Shown: positions 8,067 to 15,832 of the stretch, in pieces
Layout: each line of letters starts with the position of its first letter
Numbering within the stretch: the stretch's first letter is position 1
NCBI GenBank assembly: GCA_030697825.1
Contig: JAUYOW010000163.1
Location: 1-43,386 of the forward strand
Direction: 5' to 3'
DNA length: 43,386 bases
Source of the DNA: Gemmatimonadales bacterium
Lineage (GTDB): Bacteria > Gemmatimonadota > Gemmatimonadetes > Gemmatimonadales > JACORV01
The notes under the pieces: model-generated
The model's database searches: none
The model's input: only the letters and a program-made list of their open reading frames with translations
What the model was told of the DNA's origin: nothing
Translations under genes and position numbers: made by a program

Positions 8067-8483
8067 TCAGCGTTCCTTCACGCGCGGCCAGAGACCAACG
8101 GCGACGACCGCGACCGCGGCGAGCTGGAGCACCGCGGAAACGGCGAGCAGCGCACCCATGACCGGAACGTGGGGCCCGGCGACCACGGGCTCGGCCACCG
8201 CCCGAAGCACCAGGCCGGCGTTCAAGGCCCCGAACGCCAGCCACCCCGGCCACTCCGGGCCCACCAGCGCCGGCGTCTTCCGCCGCGGGAACATCCAGTA
8301 GGCGACGCCGAAGATCATCTGGGTCACCCAGCCCACCATCAGCAGATGGAAGTAGACCGGTGTCAACGCCGCGATGGCGGGGGACGCTCTCGAAGCGGGC
8401 AGCGCCAGGACCACACCCGTGATGAGCGCGGCCACGAGATACAGGAGCGCGGCTTTCAGGAACCAGCGGGTGAGCACAGGCAT
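8067..8483 (-). CDS. four-helix membrane protein resembling a haem-copper oxidase subunit I fragment (copy 1)
   Basis: 138 residues with four hydrophobic helices: about 8-30, 40-62 (HLLMVGWVTQMIFGVAYWMF), 75-95 and 105-130. It shares the H-x4-GW-x2-Q-x3-GVAYW-x2-PRR signature and topology with the next gene, which follows after one base. The two may form a heterodimer. Similar short proteins are often labelled cbb3-type oxidase subunit I in databases because of this one helix; the label should not be taken as a function. The ATG at 8483 has no clear ribosome binding site but lies directly below a promoter-like sequence, so the mRNA may be almost leaderless. It is 55 nt downstream of dnaJ. Confidence 0.7.
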   Translation of the reverse strand: MPVLTRWFLKAALLYLVAALITGVVLALPASRASPAIAALTPVYFHLLMVGWVTQMIFGVAYWMFPRRKTPALVGPEWPGWLAFGALNAGLVLRAVAEPVVAGPHVPVMGALLAVSAVLQLAAVAVVAVGLWPRVKER

Positions 8484-8489
8484 CGGACA

Positions 8490-8519
8490 ATGCTAGCGAG
8501 CGTATGGCCGGACGGACAG
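8490..8519 (-). promoter_or_regulatory. candidate promoter for the paired four-helix genes
   Basis: On the minus strand CTGTCC (8519-8514), an 18-nt spacer, then TAGCAT (8495-8490). The -10 box ends 6 nt before the ATG at 8483, so transcription from it would give a leaderless or nearly leaderless mRNA. Confidence 0.35.
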
Positions 8520-8538
8520 CATGAACGGGCGCCGGCCG

Positions 8539-9648
8539 TCAGTACCTCAGGCCGGCCGCGTCGGCGAATTCCTTCAGTTTGGCTTCCTGTTCCGGCGAGA
8601 GCTTCGTCGGAACGTCCAGGCTGATCTCGACCAGCTGGTCGCCTCGCGCGCCGTTCTTCTCGATCCCCTGCCCCTTGATGCGGAACTTGCGTCCCGGCTG
8701 AGTGCCGGGCGGGATCCGGAGCACCACGTGCTTCCCGTCGAGCGTGCGCACCTTGAGCCTGGTGCCGAGCACAGCCTGGGCGAGGTTGATGGGGATCGAG
8801 CACTCGACGTCGAGACCATCGCGGCGGAAGAACCGGTCGGGCTCGACCTGGAAGGCGATGAGGAGATCGCCGGCCGCGCCGGCTTTCGCCTGCGCGCCCC
8901 GGCCTTTGAGCCGCATCCTGGTGCCGTCGTCCGTGCCCGGCGGGACCTCGATCATCAGGCGCTTCTCAGTGCGTACGTCGCCCAGGCCCTGACAGGTGCC
9001 GCACCGCTGCGAGGGGATCTTGCCCCTGCCGCGGCACGCCGGGCACGGCCGCTTGACCGCGAAGCCGCCGTAGCCGAAGGAGACCTGCCCCGTTCCCTTG
9101 CACTCCTGGCAAACGGCGAGCGTGGCGCCCGGAGGGGCGCCGGAACCGCCGCAGGTGGGACAGGCCTCGGTCACGGGCACTACGACCGGCACCTTTCCTC
9201 CGAGCGCCGCCACCCGGAACGGGATAGTGACGACGGTCTCGACGGTTTCCGCGCGGCCCTGACCCGCGCGCTTCTCCTCTCCGCCGAAGATCGACGAGAA
9301 GATGTCCCCGATCCCGCCGAACCCGCCGAAGTCCTTGAGGTCAAGGTCCTCGTACCGGACTCCGCCGGAGGTCGGACCCGGCCGGGCGCCGCCGCCCGAC
9401 CCGCGAGTCCCCACGCCGGCGAAGCCGCCGTACTTCCGGAGGCGGTCGTACTGCTTCCGCTTCTCGGCGTCGGAGAGCACCGAGTACGCCTCGGAGATCT
9501 CCTTGAACTTCTCGCCCGCCTTCTTGTCGTTGGGATGCGCGTCGGGATGGTGCAGCTTGGCCAGCTTGCGGTAGGCGCGCTTGATCTGGTCGTGCGTCGC
9601 CGATTCGGCGACACCAAGGATCTGGTAATAGTCCTTCTGCTGCGACAT
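8539..9648 (-). CDS. dnaJ: chaperone DnaJ (Hsp40), type I
   Basis: 369 residues with all parts of a type I DnaJ: J domain (about 5-70) with HPD at 34-36, a Gly/Phe-rich linker, a zinc-finger domain with four CxxCxGxG repeats ([32 protein letters not shown]), and the C-terminal substrate-binding beta domains ending in [12 protein letters not shown]. It delivers unfolded clients to DnaK and stimulates its ATPase in the cytoplasm. It starts 3 nt after the grpE stop, so the two are one operon; dnaK is not in the window. Length and motifs are normal. Confidence 0.97.
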   Translation of the reverse strand: MSQQKDYYQILGVAESATHDQIKRAYRKLAKLHHPDAHPNDKKAGEKFKEISEAYSVLSDAEKRKQYDRLRKYGGFAGVGTRGSGGGARPGPTSGGVRYEDLDLKDFGGFGGIGDIFSSIFGGEEKRAGQGRAETVETVVTIPFRVAALGGKVPVVVPVTEACPTCGGSGAPPGATLAVCQECKGTGQVSFGYGGFAVKRPCPACRGRGKIPSQRCGTCQGLGDVRTEKRLMIEVPPGTDDGTRMRLKGRGAQAKAGAAGDLLIAFQVEPDRFFRRDGLDVECSIPINLAQAVLGTRLKVRTLDGKHVVLRIPPGTQPGRKFRIKGQGIEKNGARGDQLVEISLDVPTKLSPEQEAKLKEFADAAGLRY

Positions 9649-9651
9649 CGC

Positions 9652-10296
9652 CTAGCTCGCCGCCTCCTCGGCGGGTGGTTCGGCCGCTGGTGCATCCCCG
9701 GCGGGCCCGGTCCACTGCAGCACTGCCACGCGCGCCGGCCTGAGCAGCGCACCGCGGAAGCGATAGCCGGCCTGGAAGACAGCGCCCACCGTGTGATCCG
9801 CCTCGGCGGACGCCGCCGGCATCGTGGTCACCGCTTCGTGACTGTGTGGATCGAACGGTTGTCCGGCGGGATCCACGCGCTCCAGGCCCACGCCCTCGAG
9901 CACCTTGAGGAACTTGCGCTCGACGAGGCCCATACCCTCGTGCAGTGCCCCGGCCGTGGTCTGGGCAGGGTCCAGGTGCGCCACGCGGGCCAGGTCGTCC
10001 ACGACCTCGAGGATGCCGCCGATCACCTCCACCTGGCCACGGTTCCACATCTCGTCGCGCTCGCGGGCCGCGCGCTTGCGGAAGTTCTCGAATTCGGCGG
10101 CGGCGCGAAGCGCCCGGTCCTTCCAGTCGGCCAGTTCCCGCTCCAGACGGACCACCGCCTGTTCGACCGGCTCGAGCACCGCCGCTCCGGATGCCGTGGC
10201 AGCCCGGGCCGCGTCCTCAGCCTCGATGTTATCGAGCCCCTCTGCCCCCGGCGCAACATCCTCGACGGCCGGCTCCGGCTTCGGCTTCTTGCCCAT
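9652..10296 (-). CDS. grpE: nucleotide exchange factor GrpE
   Basis: 214 residues: an acidic N-terminus, a long coiled-coil helix (about 55-110; ELADWKDRALRAAAEFENFRKRAARE) and the C-terminal beta wing with the family signature (VERKFLKVLEGVGLERVDP...GQPFDPHSHEAV). GrpE exchanges ADP on DnaK. The ATG at 10296 is chosen because GGGAG lies just upstream and conserved sequence starts after it; the frame stays open for another 192 nt upstream, but that part encodes repeat-derived residues from the inverted repeat at 10383-10475. dnaJ follows after 3 nt. No CIRCE operator is visible upstream. Confidence 0.95.
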   Translation of the reverse strand: MGKKPKPEPAVEDVAPGAEGLDNIEAEDAARAATASGAAVLEPVEQAVVRLERELADWKDRALRAAAEFENFRKRAARERDEMWNRGQVEVIGGILEVVDDLARVAHLDPAQTTAGALHEGMGLVERKFLKVLEGVGLERVDPAGQPFDPHSHEAVTTMPAASAEADHTVGAVFQAGYRFRGALLRPARVAVLQWTGPAGDAPAAEPPAEEAAS

Positions 10297-10382
10297 GACA
10301 CTCCCGCGTCGCATGCTTCGTAGATCAGCGCCGAACAATAACATACGCGGCAAGTGAGGGGCCAGATTCGGGTGCCGGAAAG

Positions 10383-10475
10383 GCGGGGAGCGGGGAGCGG
10401 TACCTTGGTGTGTCGTTCCCGAGCAGCTTCGCCGCGTCGGGCACCATTGGTCCCGCTCCCCGCTCCCCGCTCCCC
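10383..10475. repeat. inverted repeat built on a GCTCCCC heptamer
   Basis: The left arm (10383-10410) and right arm (10442-10475) are near-perfect inverted copies: 16 identical bases made of GGGGAGC units, then ACC and TGGTG with one mismatch and a 1-nt gap between. They enclose a 32-nt centre. The right arm has three tandem CCGCTCC units. The element lies between divergent grpE and the sigma factor gene. The inner side of the left arm recurs at 40545-40574. Confidence 0.8.
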
Positions 10476-10555
10476 ATCGGCCAACCAACCAGCCGCGCCG
10501 GGCAACTAAGGACCAGACACATGGCTCGCCGTCCAGCCCGAGTGCCGAAGGCCGC

Positions 10556-11101
10556 GTGGCCGAGTTAGACCGCGCTCTCGCCGACCAGGTATTGGCGGGC
10601 GACGAGCTGGCGTTCCGGGAGCTCTATCGCCGGCATTCGCCCCGGCTTTTCCAGCTGGTGCTCCGGTTCGTGGGAGGCGTGGAGGCCGACGCGGAGGACA
10701 TCGTGCAGGATACGTGGCTGAAGGCCACCGAGCGGCTCGGCGGGTTCCGGTGGGAGGCCTCGTTCGGGAGCTGGCTGTCGGCCATCGGGCTCAACGTGGC
10801 CCGCGAGACCCTGCGCAAGCGCGGCCGGCGCCGCGAAGTCGAGTGGCCCGAGGAGAACGAGCCGCCGGCGGCGGCCCCGCCACTGGAGCGTCTCGAGCCG
10901 ATGGACCTGGAGCGGGCCATCGCCACGCTCCCCGACGGCTATCGAACGGTACTGGTGCTCCACGATGTGGAGGGGTACAAGCACGACGAGATCGCCCAGC
11001 ACCTGGGAGTCTCGGTCGGCACCTCCAAGTCGCAGCTGTTTCACGCCCGGCGCGCGATCCGCGCCACGCTGGGCGCCAGAAAGGAACGAGCCCATGCATG
11101 A
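10556..11101 (+). CDS. ECF-type RNA polymerase sigma factor
   Basis: 181 residues with sigma region 2 (about 18-85; ELYRRHSPRLFQLVLRFVGG, then AEDIVQDTWLKA) and sigma region 4 (about 115-170; IATLPDGYRTVLVLHDVEGY and EIAQHLGVSVGTSKSQLFHA). Regions 1.1 and 3 are missing, as in ECF sigma factors. The start is GTG at 10556 with GAAGG about 5 nt upstream; no upstream in-frame start exists. The next gene overlaps by 8 nt and encodes a single-helix membrane protein that fits an anti-sigma factor. The inducing signal is unknown; envelope stress is the usual one when a PDZ protein is co-encoded, but that is inference. Confidence 0.95.
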   Translation: MAELDRALADQVLAGDELAFRELYRRHSPRLFQLVLRFVGGVEADAEDIVQDTWLKATERLGGFRWEASFGSWLSAIGLNVARETLRKRGRRREVEWPEENEPPAAAPPLERLEPMDLERAIATLPDGYRTVLVLHDVEGYKHDEIAQHLGVSVGTSKSQLFHARRAIRATLGARKERAHA

Positions 11102-11657
11102 CGTCGATCCCCCCGACACGCTTAGTCCCGCCGAGCAGCAGGCGTTCGACGCTCTGCCTCGCGAGCAGATGCCCCCGCGCTCCTTAGAGGACCGGACGGT
11201 GGCGCTGCTGCGTGCTCACGGCCATCTGCCGACACCGATCACCGCGGCCCGTCGCCCTCGGTGGAGTGGGCCGTGGCTGGTGGGCGCCGTGGCGGCGAGC
11301 CTCGCCCTCTTCGCCAGCGGAATGGCGCTCGGCCAGTACCTCGGCACCCGAAACGCCGTGCTGCTCGTAAGCGCGGGCCAGAACGTCTCCGCGGCCGCTC
11401 TTGCCGGGCATGTCGAGCGCGCCGGCTCCAACTATGTCAACGCGTTGACACTGCTCGCCCAGCTCCGCGACACCTCCGACGTGGCATCACGCGCCAAGGC
11501 GCGAGAGGCGGCGCTCCAGATCCTGGGCGCCGCGGCCGAGGAGATCGTGCATCTCGCGCCGGACGACCCGCTCGCGGGAGCGGTCCTGCGTGGCCTTGAC
11601 CAGCGTTCGCAACTGCAGCGACCGGCACCGCCGTCCCGGTCCGTGGTGTGGTTCTGA
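11094..11657 (+). CDS. putative membrane-anchored anti-sigma factor
   Basis: 187 residues: a cytoplasmic N-terminal part (1-57) rich in acidic and Pro residues, one membrane helix at about 60-82 (WLVGAVAASLALFASGMALG), and a periplasmic helical domain of about 100 residues. No zinc-binding HxxxCxxC motif is present, so it is not a ZAS-type anti-sigma. The role is inferred from position: its ATG lies inside the sigma gene (8-nt overlap), the classical arrangement for a sigma/anti-sigma pair, and the topology fits. Two bases separate it from the PDZ gene. Confidence 0.65.
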   Translation: MHDVDPPDTLSPAEQQAFDALPREQMPPRSLEDRTVALLRAHGHLPTPITAARRPRWSGPWLVGAVAASLALFASGMALGQYLGTRNAVLLVSAGQNVSAAALAGHVERAGSNYVNALTLLAQLRDTSDVASRAKAREAALQILGAAAEEIVHLAPDDPLAGAVLRGLDQRSQLQRPAPPSRSVVWF

Positions 11658-11659
11658 CG

Positions 11660-13096
11660 ATGAAAGGACGGATGGCGATGGGACGGACGATCCTCGTGAT
11701 GGCGCTGGCGCTGTGGGCGATGCCGCTCGCGGGCCAGAGCGTGCAAGGCAGCCGCGTCCGCGGGACCGGGGTGGGTAGCGGCGTAGGAGAGGGCGTCGGC
11801 GAAGGCGTGCAGGAGGGCCAGGAGGGCTGGCTCGGCATCGGGCTCTCGTGCGACAACTGCACGCTGCGTAGGTCGCTGAGCGAGCCTGGCCGGTGGTGGT
11901 TCAGCGCTCCGCCGACCGTGTACGGGGTCGATCCGGAAAGCCCGGCCCATCGCGCGGGCCTCCGCAACGGCGACACCCTCATCGCCATTGACGGCCAGCG
12001 CCTCACGTCCGACGAAGGCGGCCGTGCGTTCGCGCGGGTGGCACCGGGGCAGCGCATCCGGCTCACGTATCGTCGGGACGGACGCGAGCGCGAGGCGCGC
12101 ATGACCGCTACCGAGCGGCCCGAGAGCGCGGCGATGGCCGCCACGGCCGAGCGCCTGCGGCTGCTCCAGGACTCGCGGGCCGAGCGCATGCGCCTGCTCC
12201 AGGATTCGCAGCTGCATCGGCTCGACCAGTCGCGCCAGGAGATGGCGCGTGCCGCGCAGGAGATCTCGCGCCTGCAACGCGAGATGAGCCGCCGCGATTT
12301 CGAGATGACGGAGGTGGTACGGAGTCGCATGGCCACCGCCGAGAGCACGATGCGGGCCGCGCTCAGGCGGTCCGGCCGCGCCTTGAGCGACTGGCCGTCG
12401 ACACCACGCCCGAGCGGAAAGGTTTTCACAGGGCTCATGCCTCCGACGCCACCAACGCCGCCGGTGGCACCAACAGCCCCAACGGCGCCGACGCCTCCGA
12501 CGCCGCCAACGCCGCCCTACACGCTCTTCCGTGGGTCCGGCGGGTTGCGCTACAGCGGCCGGCTCGGCGACGCGATCGTCGAGGCGCGCGCCCGCGGGCC
12601 CGTCAACACGGATGTGATCGGCGACAGCGAAGTGGTCGTAAGCGCCGGGGACCTCTCCGTGCGGGTCGCGCTGCGGCCGCGCGGTCGCGCGCCCGGCTAC
12701 TCGTACGCATACCCGTCCGGGGCGCCCATCACCGCCGGCAGCGCGTTCACCCGCGAAGGGGACTTCGTGTACGGTGTGACTGCGTATCCGATCAACGCCG
12801 GGCTCGGCCGCACCTTCGGGGCGACGTCGGGCCTGCTGGTGCTCGATGTCGTGCCGCGCTCGCACGCCGACTCGCTCGGCATCGAGGCGGGCGACGTCCT
12901 GCTGGAGGCGAACGGCCACTCCCTCGGTCAGAGCGTCGCGGGCCTCACGGCCGCGTCCCGCCGAGGCACGCCTCGCGCCAGCCCACCCGGCGCGCTGAGC
13001 GTCACCGTGATGCGCGCGGGTGAACGGCGCACGCTTCGCGTCCAGACGCCGCCAAGCGCTCCCGCGCCCTCGACCCCGAGGCCGCGCCGGCCGTAG
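11660..13096 (+). CDS. secreted protein with two PDZ domains
   Basis: About 478 residues. Signal peptide (TILVMALALWAMPLAGQ) followed by a Gly/Val/Glu repeat region, PDZ domain 1 (about 75-145; VDPESPAHRAGLRNGDTLIA), a charged coiled coil (about 160-215; RLRLLQDSRAERMRLLQDS), a Pro/Thr linker of repeated PPTPPTPP units near 270, a beta-rich part, and PDZ domain 2 (about 395-465; DVVPRSHADSLGIEAGDVLL). No protease triad is visible, so it is a binding protein, not a DegP. The start may be 11660, 11672 or 11678; AAAGGA at 11663-11668 fits the last best. It may sense or scaffold in the periplasm for the sigma/anti-sigma pair. Confidence 0.75.
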   Translation: MKGRMAMGRTILVMALALWAMPLAGQSVQGSRVRGTGVGSGVGEGVGEGVQEGQEGWLGIGLSCDNCTLRRSLSEPGRWWFSAPPTVYGVDPESPAHRAGLRNGDTLIAIDGQRLTSDEGGRAFARVAPGQRIRLTYRRDGREREARMTATERPESAAMAATAERLRLLQDSRAERMRLLQDSQLHRLDQSRQEMARAAQEISRLQREMSRRDFEMTEVVRSRMATAESTMRAALRRSGRALSDWPSTPRPSGKVFTGLMPPTPPTPPVAPTAPTAPTPPTPPTPPYTLFRGSGGLRYSGRLGDAIVEARARGPVNTDVIGDSEVVVSAGDLSVRVALRPRGRAPGYSYAYPSGAPITAGSAFTREGDFVYGVTAYPINAGLGRTFGATSGLLVLDVVPRSHADSLGIEAGDVLLEANGHSLGQSVAGLTAASRRGTPRASPPGALSVTVMRAGERRTLRVQTPPSAPAPSTPRPRRP

Positions 13097-13118
13097 CACC
13101 GCACCGACGCCCGCGCAC

Positions 13119-13147
13119 TTGACCCGGCCGGGACGGCGCGGCAGCTT
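13119..13147 (+). promoter_or_regulatory. candidate promoter of the aminomuconate genes
   Basis: TTGACC (13119-13124), a 17-nt spacer, then CAGCTT (13142-13147), about 39 nt upstream of the dehydrogenase start. The -35 match is good and the -10 is weak. Confidence 0.4.
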
Positions 13148-13185
13148 GCGCCGACCATGACGCCAGCTCCGCGCACCCCGGCCGC

Positions 13186-14637
13186 ATGATCTCGATCCAG
13201 AACTACATCGGTGGGTCGCTGGTGAATCCATCGTCGGGCACCTGGCTCGACAACGTGGAGCCGGCGACCGGCCAGGTCTACTCCCGCCTCCCCGACGGCG
13301 ACGAGCGCGACGTCAGCTGCGCGGTGGACGCCGCGGCGCGGGCGTTCCCCGCCTGGTCGGCGACCCCGGCGGCAGAACGGTCGCGCGTGCTCCTGGAGAT
13401 CGCGGACCTGATCGAGGCGGACCTGGAGAGGTTCGCGCGCGCCGAAAGCGTGGATACGGGGAAGCCGATCAAGCTCGCGGCGAGCGTCGACATCCCTCGC
13501 GCGATCGCCAACTTCCGGTTCTTCGCGACCGCCATCCTCCACACCCGCTCCGAAGCGCACGCCACCGACCACCGCGCGCTCAACTACACGCTGCGCCGGC
13601 CGATCGGCGTGGTGGGCCTCATCTCCCCGTGGAACCTTCCGCTCTACCTCCTGTCGTGGAAGGTCGCGCCGGCGCTTGCGACCGGGAACACGGCGGTAGC
13701 GAAGCCGTCCGAGTTGACGCCGATGACGGCGCACTTGCTGGCGGAGGTGTGCATCGAGGCGGGTCTTCCGCCGGGCGTGCTCAACATCGTGCACGGCCGG
13801 GGCGCCAAGGTGGGCGCCGCCGTCACGAGTCACCCGAAGATCGGCGCGATCTCATTCACGGGCGGCACCGCGACCGGCGCCGACATCGCCCGCCGCGCCG
13901 GCCCGTCGTTCAAGAAGCTCGCGCTCGAGCTGGGCGGGAAGAACCCCAACATCATCTTCGGCGACGCCGACTTCACGCGCGCCGTGCCGGAGAGCGTGCG
14001 GGCGGCGTTCACCAACCAGGGCGAGATCTGCCACTGCGGCTCGCGCATCCTGGTCGAGCGGGGCGCGTACGACAGGTTCGTCGAACGGTTCGTGGCGGAG
14101 ACCCGGAAGCTCAAGGTGGGCGACCCGCTGGAGCCCGTGACCGATCAAGGTGCGCTGGTGTCGAAGGCCCATTTCGAGAAGGTGAGCGGTTATCTCGCGG
14201 TGGCGAAGCAGGAAGGCGGGAGGGTGCTCTGCGGCGGCGGCCCGCCCCCGAAGCTCCCCGAGCGGTGCGGGGGCGGCTACTTCATCGAACCCACGGTGAT
14301 CACCGGCCTCGACGCCGGCTGCCGGGTGAATCAGGAAGAGGTGTTCGGCCCGGTCGTCACGATCATCCCGTTCGACGACGAAGCGCAGGCGGTCGAATGG
14401 GCCAACGGGACGCCGTACGGCCTGTCGGCCACGGTCTGGACCGAGAACCTGACCCGCGCGCACCGCGTGGCGGACCAGCTCGCGTGCGGCACGGTGTGGG
14501 TGAACTGCTGGATGCTGCGTGACCTGCGCGTGCCGATCGGCGGCGTGAAGAGCAGCGGCGTGGGACGCGAAGGAGGCGAGGAAGCGCTCGACTTCTTCAC
14601 CGAAGCCAAGAACGTCTGCGTGGCGCTCCGGCCATGA
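13186..14637 (+). CDS. 2-aminomuconate 6-semialdehyde dehydrogenase (ALDH family)
   Basis: 483 residues, full-length aldehyde dehydrogenase. The NAD-binding and catalytic segments are present: ISPWNLPLYLLSWKVAPAL, FTGGTATG, general-base Glu in LELGGKNPN, and catalytic Cys282 in NQGEICHCGSR. The tail WVNCWMLRDLRVPIGGVKSS is typical of the hydroxymuconate/aminomuconate semialdehyde dehydrogenase group (ALDH8A1-like). It oxidises 2-aminomuconate 6-semialdehyde to 2-aminomuconate with NAD+ in the cytoplasm. Specificity is supported by context: the stop overlaps the start of a RidA-type deaminase gene (ATGA) and the ring-cleavage operon lies on the opposite strand just beyond. Confidence 0.88.
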   Translation: MISIQNYIGGSLVNPSSGTWLDNVEPATGQVYSRLPDGDERDVSCAVDAAARAFPAWSATPAAERSRVLLEIADLIEADLERFARAESVDTGKPIKLAASVDIPRAIANFRFFATAILHTRSEAHATDHRALNYTLRRPIGVVGLISPWNLPLYLLSWKVAPALATGNTAVAKPSELTPMTAHLLAEVCIEAGLPPGVLNIVHGRGAKVGAAVTSHPKIGAISFTGGTATGADIARRAGPSFKKLALELGGKNPNIIFGDADFTRAVPESVRAAFTNQGEICHCGSRILVERGAYDRFVERFVAETRKLKVGDPLEPVTDQGALVSKAHFEKVSGYLAVAKQEGGRVLCGGGPPPKLPERCGGGYFIEPTVITGLDAGCRVNQEEVFGPVVTIIPFDDEAQAVEWANGTPYGLSATVWTENLTRAHRVADQLACGTVWVNCWMLRDLRVPIGGVKSSGVGREGGEEALDFFTEAKNVCVALRP

Positions 14638-15047
14638 GCGACGCGATCACCAGCGGCCGCGCGCCCGAGCCGGTGGGCGCCTACGTGCACGCCCGGCGGG
14701 TGGGCAACCTGCTCTTCCTGGCCGGCATCGGGCCAAGGAAGCGCGGTACCTCAGGGATCCCCGGTGTGACCACGAACGACCAGGGCGTGGTCGTCTCCTA
14801 CGACATCGCGGCGCAGACCCGCGCCGCGCTGGAGAACGTGCGGCTGGTCCTGGAAGACGCGGGCTCCGGCTGGGACAAGATCGTTGACGTGACGGTGTTC
14901 CTGACCGACATGAAGAACGACTTCCCGGTGTTCAACAAGATCTACGCGGAGTACTTCCCCACCAACCGGCCCACCCGCACCACGGTCGAAGTCGGCGCGC
15001 TCCCCACGTTGATCGCGGTCGAGCTGAAGGTGGTCGCGGAGGTCTAG
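14634..15047 (+). CDS. RidA-family 2-aminomuconate deaminase
   Basis: 137 residues, a single RidA/YjgF/UK114 domain. It has RVGNLLFLAGIGPRKRG near the N-terminus and the family signature VDVTVFLTDMKNDFPVFNK plus RPTRTTVEVGALP near the C-terminus. The internal segment GVTTNDQG and the gene neighbourhood match the aminomuconate deaminase branch, which hydrolyses 2-aminomuconate to 4-oxalocrotonate and ammonia. It is translationally coupled to the dehydrogenase (ATGA overlap). Its stop is one base from the stop of the converging tryptophan dioxygenase gene, leaving no room for a terminator. General enamine deaminase activity is the alternative. Confidence 0.85.
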   Translation: MSDAITSGRAPEPVGAYVHARRVGNLLFLAGIGPRKRGTSGIPGVTTNDQGVVVSYDIAAQTRAALENVRLVLEDAGSGWDKIVDVTVFLTDMKNDFPVFNKIYAEYFPTNRPTRTTVEVGALPTLIAVELKVVAEV

Positions 15048-15048
15048 C

Positions 15049-15831
15049 CTAGAGCTTCGACCGGATCGCCCAGAGGTCCGGGAAGACCGGCTGGAAGAGC
15101 GACTGCTTCAGGAACTCCACGCCGGGCGAGCCGCCGGTGCCGCGCTGGTTGCCGATGGTGCGCTCCACCATCTTGACGTGCCGGTACCGCCACTCCTGCA
15201 ACCCCTCGTCGAAGTCGGTCATCAGCTCCACCAGCACCAGCATCGCCGGCTCGACCTCGTAGATGCGGATGATGGCATCCTGGATCGCCTCGTGCGGGCC
15301 GTTGGCCGCCGTGACGTCCTTGTTCCTCAGCTCGTCCGGGATGTCGATCCCGAGGGCCGCGAGTAGGTCGTAGAAGTGGTCGACGAGCGAACGCTCGTGC
15401 AGCCGCTTCGCGACCGCCTCGTACAGCGCGCCCTCACCCTCGTAGTGCTTCAGCATCTCCGGCCGCTTGAAGCCGAGCACGAACTCGACCTGCCGGAACT
15501 GCGCGGACTGGAAGCCGGACGCCGTCTCGAGCCGGTCGCGAAATGCCAAGAAGCTGAGTGGGCTCATCGTCTCCAGGATGTCGATCTGCTCGACCAGCGT
15601 CTTCAGCACGGTGCGCATCCGCTTGAACCGCGCGATGGCCGCGAAGATCTCGTTCGACGTGAACTCCCGCTTGCAGCGGTCGATCTCGTGCAGCAACAGC
15701 TTGAACCACAGCTCGTAGACCTGGTGGATGACGATGAACAGCATCTCGTCGTGTTCTTCGGGGTCCGAGCGCGGCGCCTGGAGGCCGAGGAGCTGGTCGA
15801 GCTTGAGGTACTTGCTGTACGTCAGGGCCAT
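15049..15831 (-). CDS. kynA: tryptophan 2,3-dioxygenase
   Basis: 260 residues, all-helical haem enzyme that opens the indole ring of L-tryptophan to N-formylkynurenine. The substrate-side His36 is in VIHQVYELWFKLLLHE, and the haem ligand His218 is in LQEWRYRHVKMVER; GNQRGTGGSPG matches the flexible active-site loop of the family. It is the last gene of a five-gene minus-strand operon: one base separates its start from the stop of the monooxygenase gene. Length is at the short end for bacterial enzymes but complete. Confidence 0.96.
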   Translation of the reverse strand: MALTYSKYLKLDQLLGLQAPRSDPEEHDEMLFIVIHQVYELWFKLLLHEIDRCKREFTSNEIFAAIARFKRMRTVLKTLVEQIDILETMSPLSFLAFRDRLETASGFQSAQFRQVEFVLGFKRPEMLKHYEGEGALYEAVAKRLHERSLVDHFYDLLAALGIDIPDELRNKDVTAANGPHEAIQDAIIRIYEVEPAMLVLVELMTDFDEGLQEWRYRHVKMVERTIGNQRGTGGSPGVEFLKQSLFQPVFPDLWAIRSKL

Positions 15832-15832
15832 G

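Noticed and set aside
10297-10382. CIRCE operator upstream of grpE
   Set aside because: No TTAGCACTC-N9-GAGTGCTAA-like inverted repeat is present.
10297-10488. Longer GrpE beginning in the intergenic repeat
   Set aside because: The extra 64 residues are encoded by the inverted repeat; a good ribosome binding site precedes ATG 10296.
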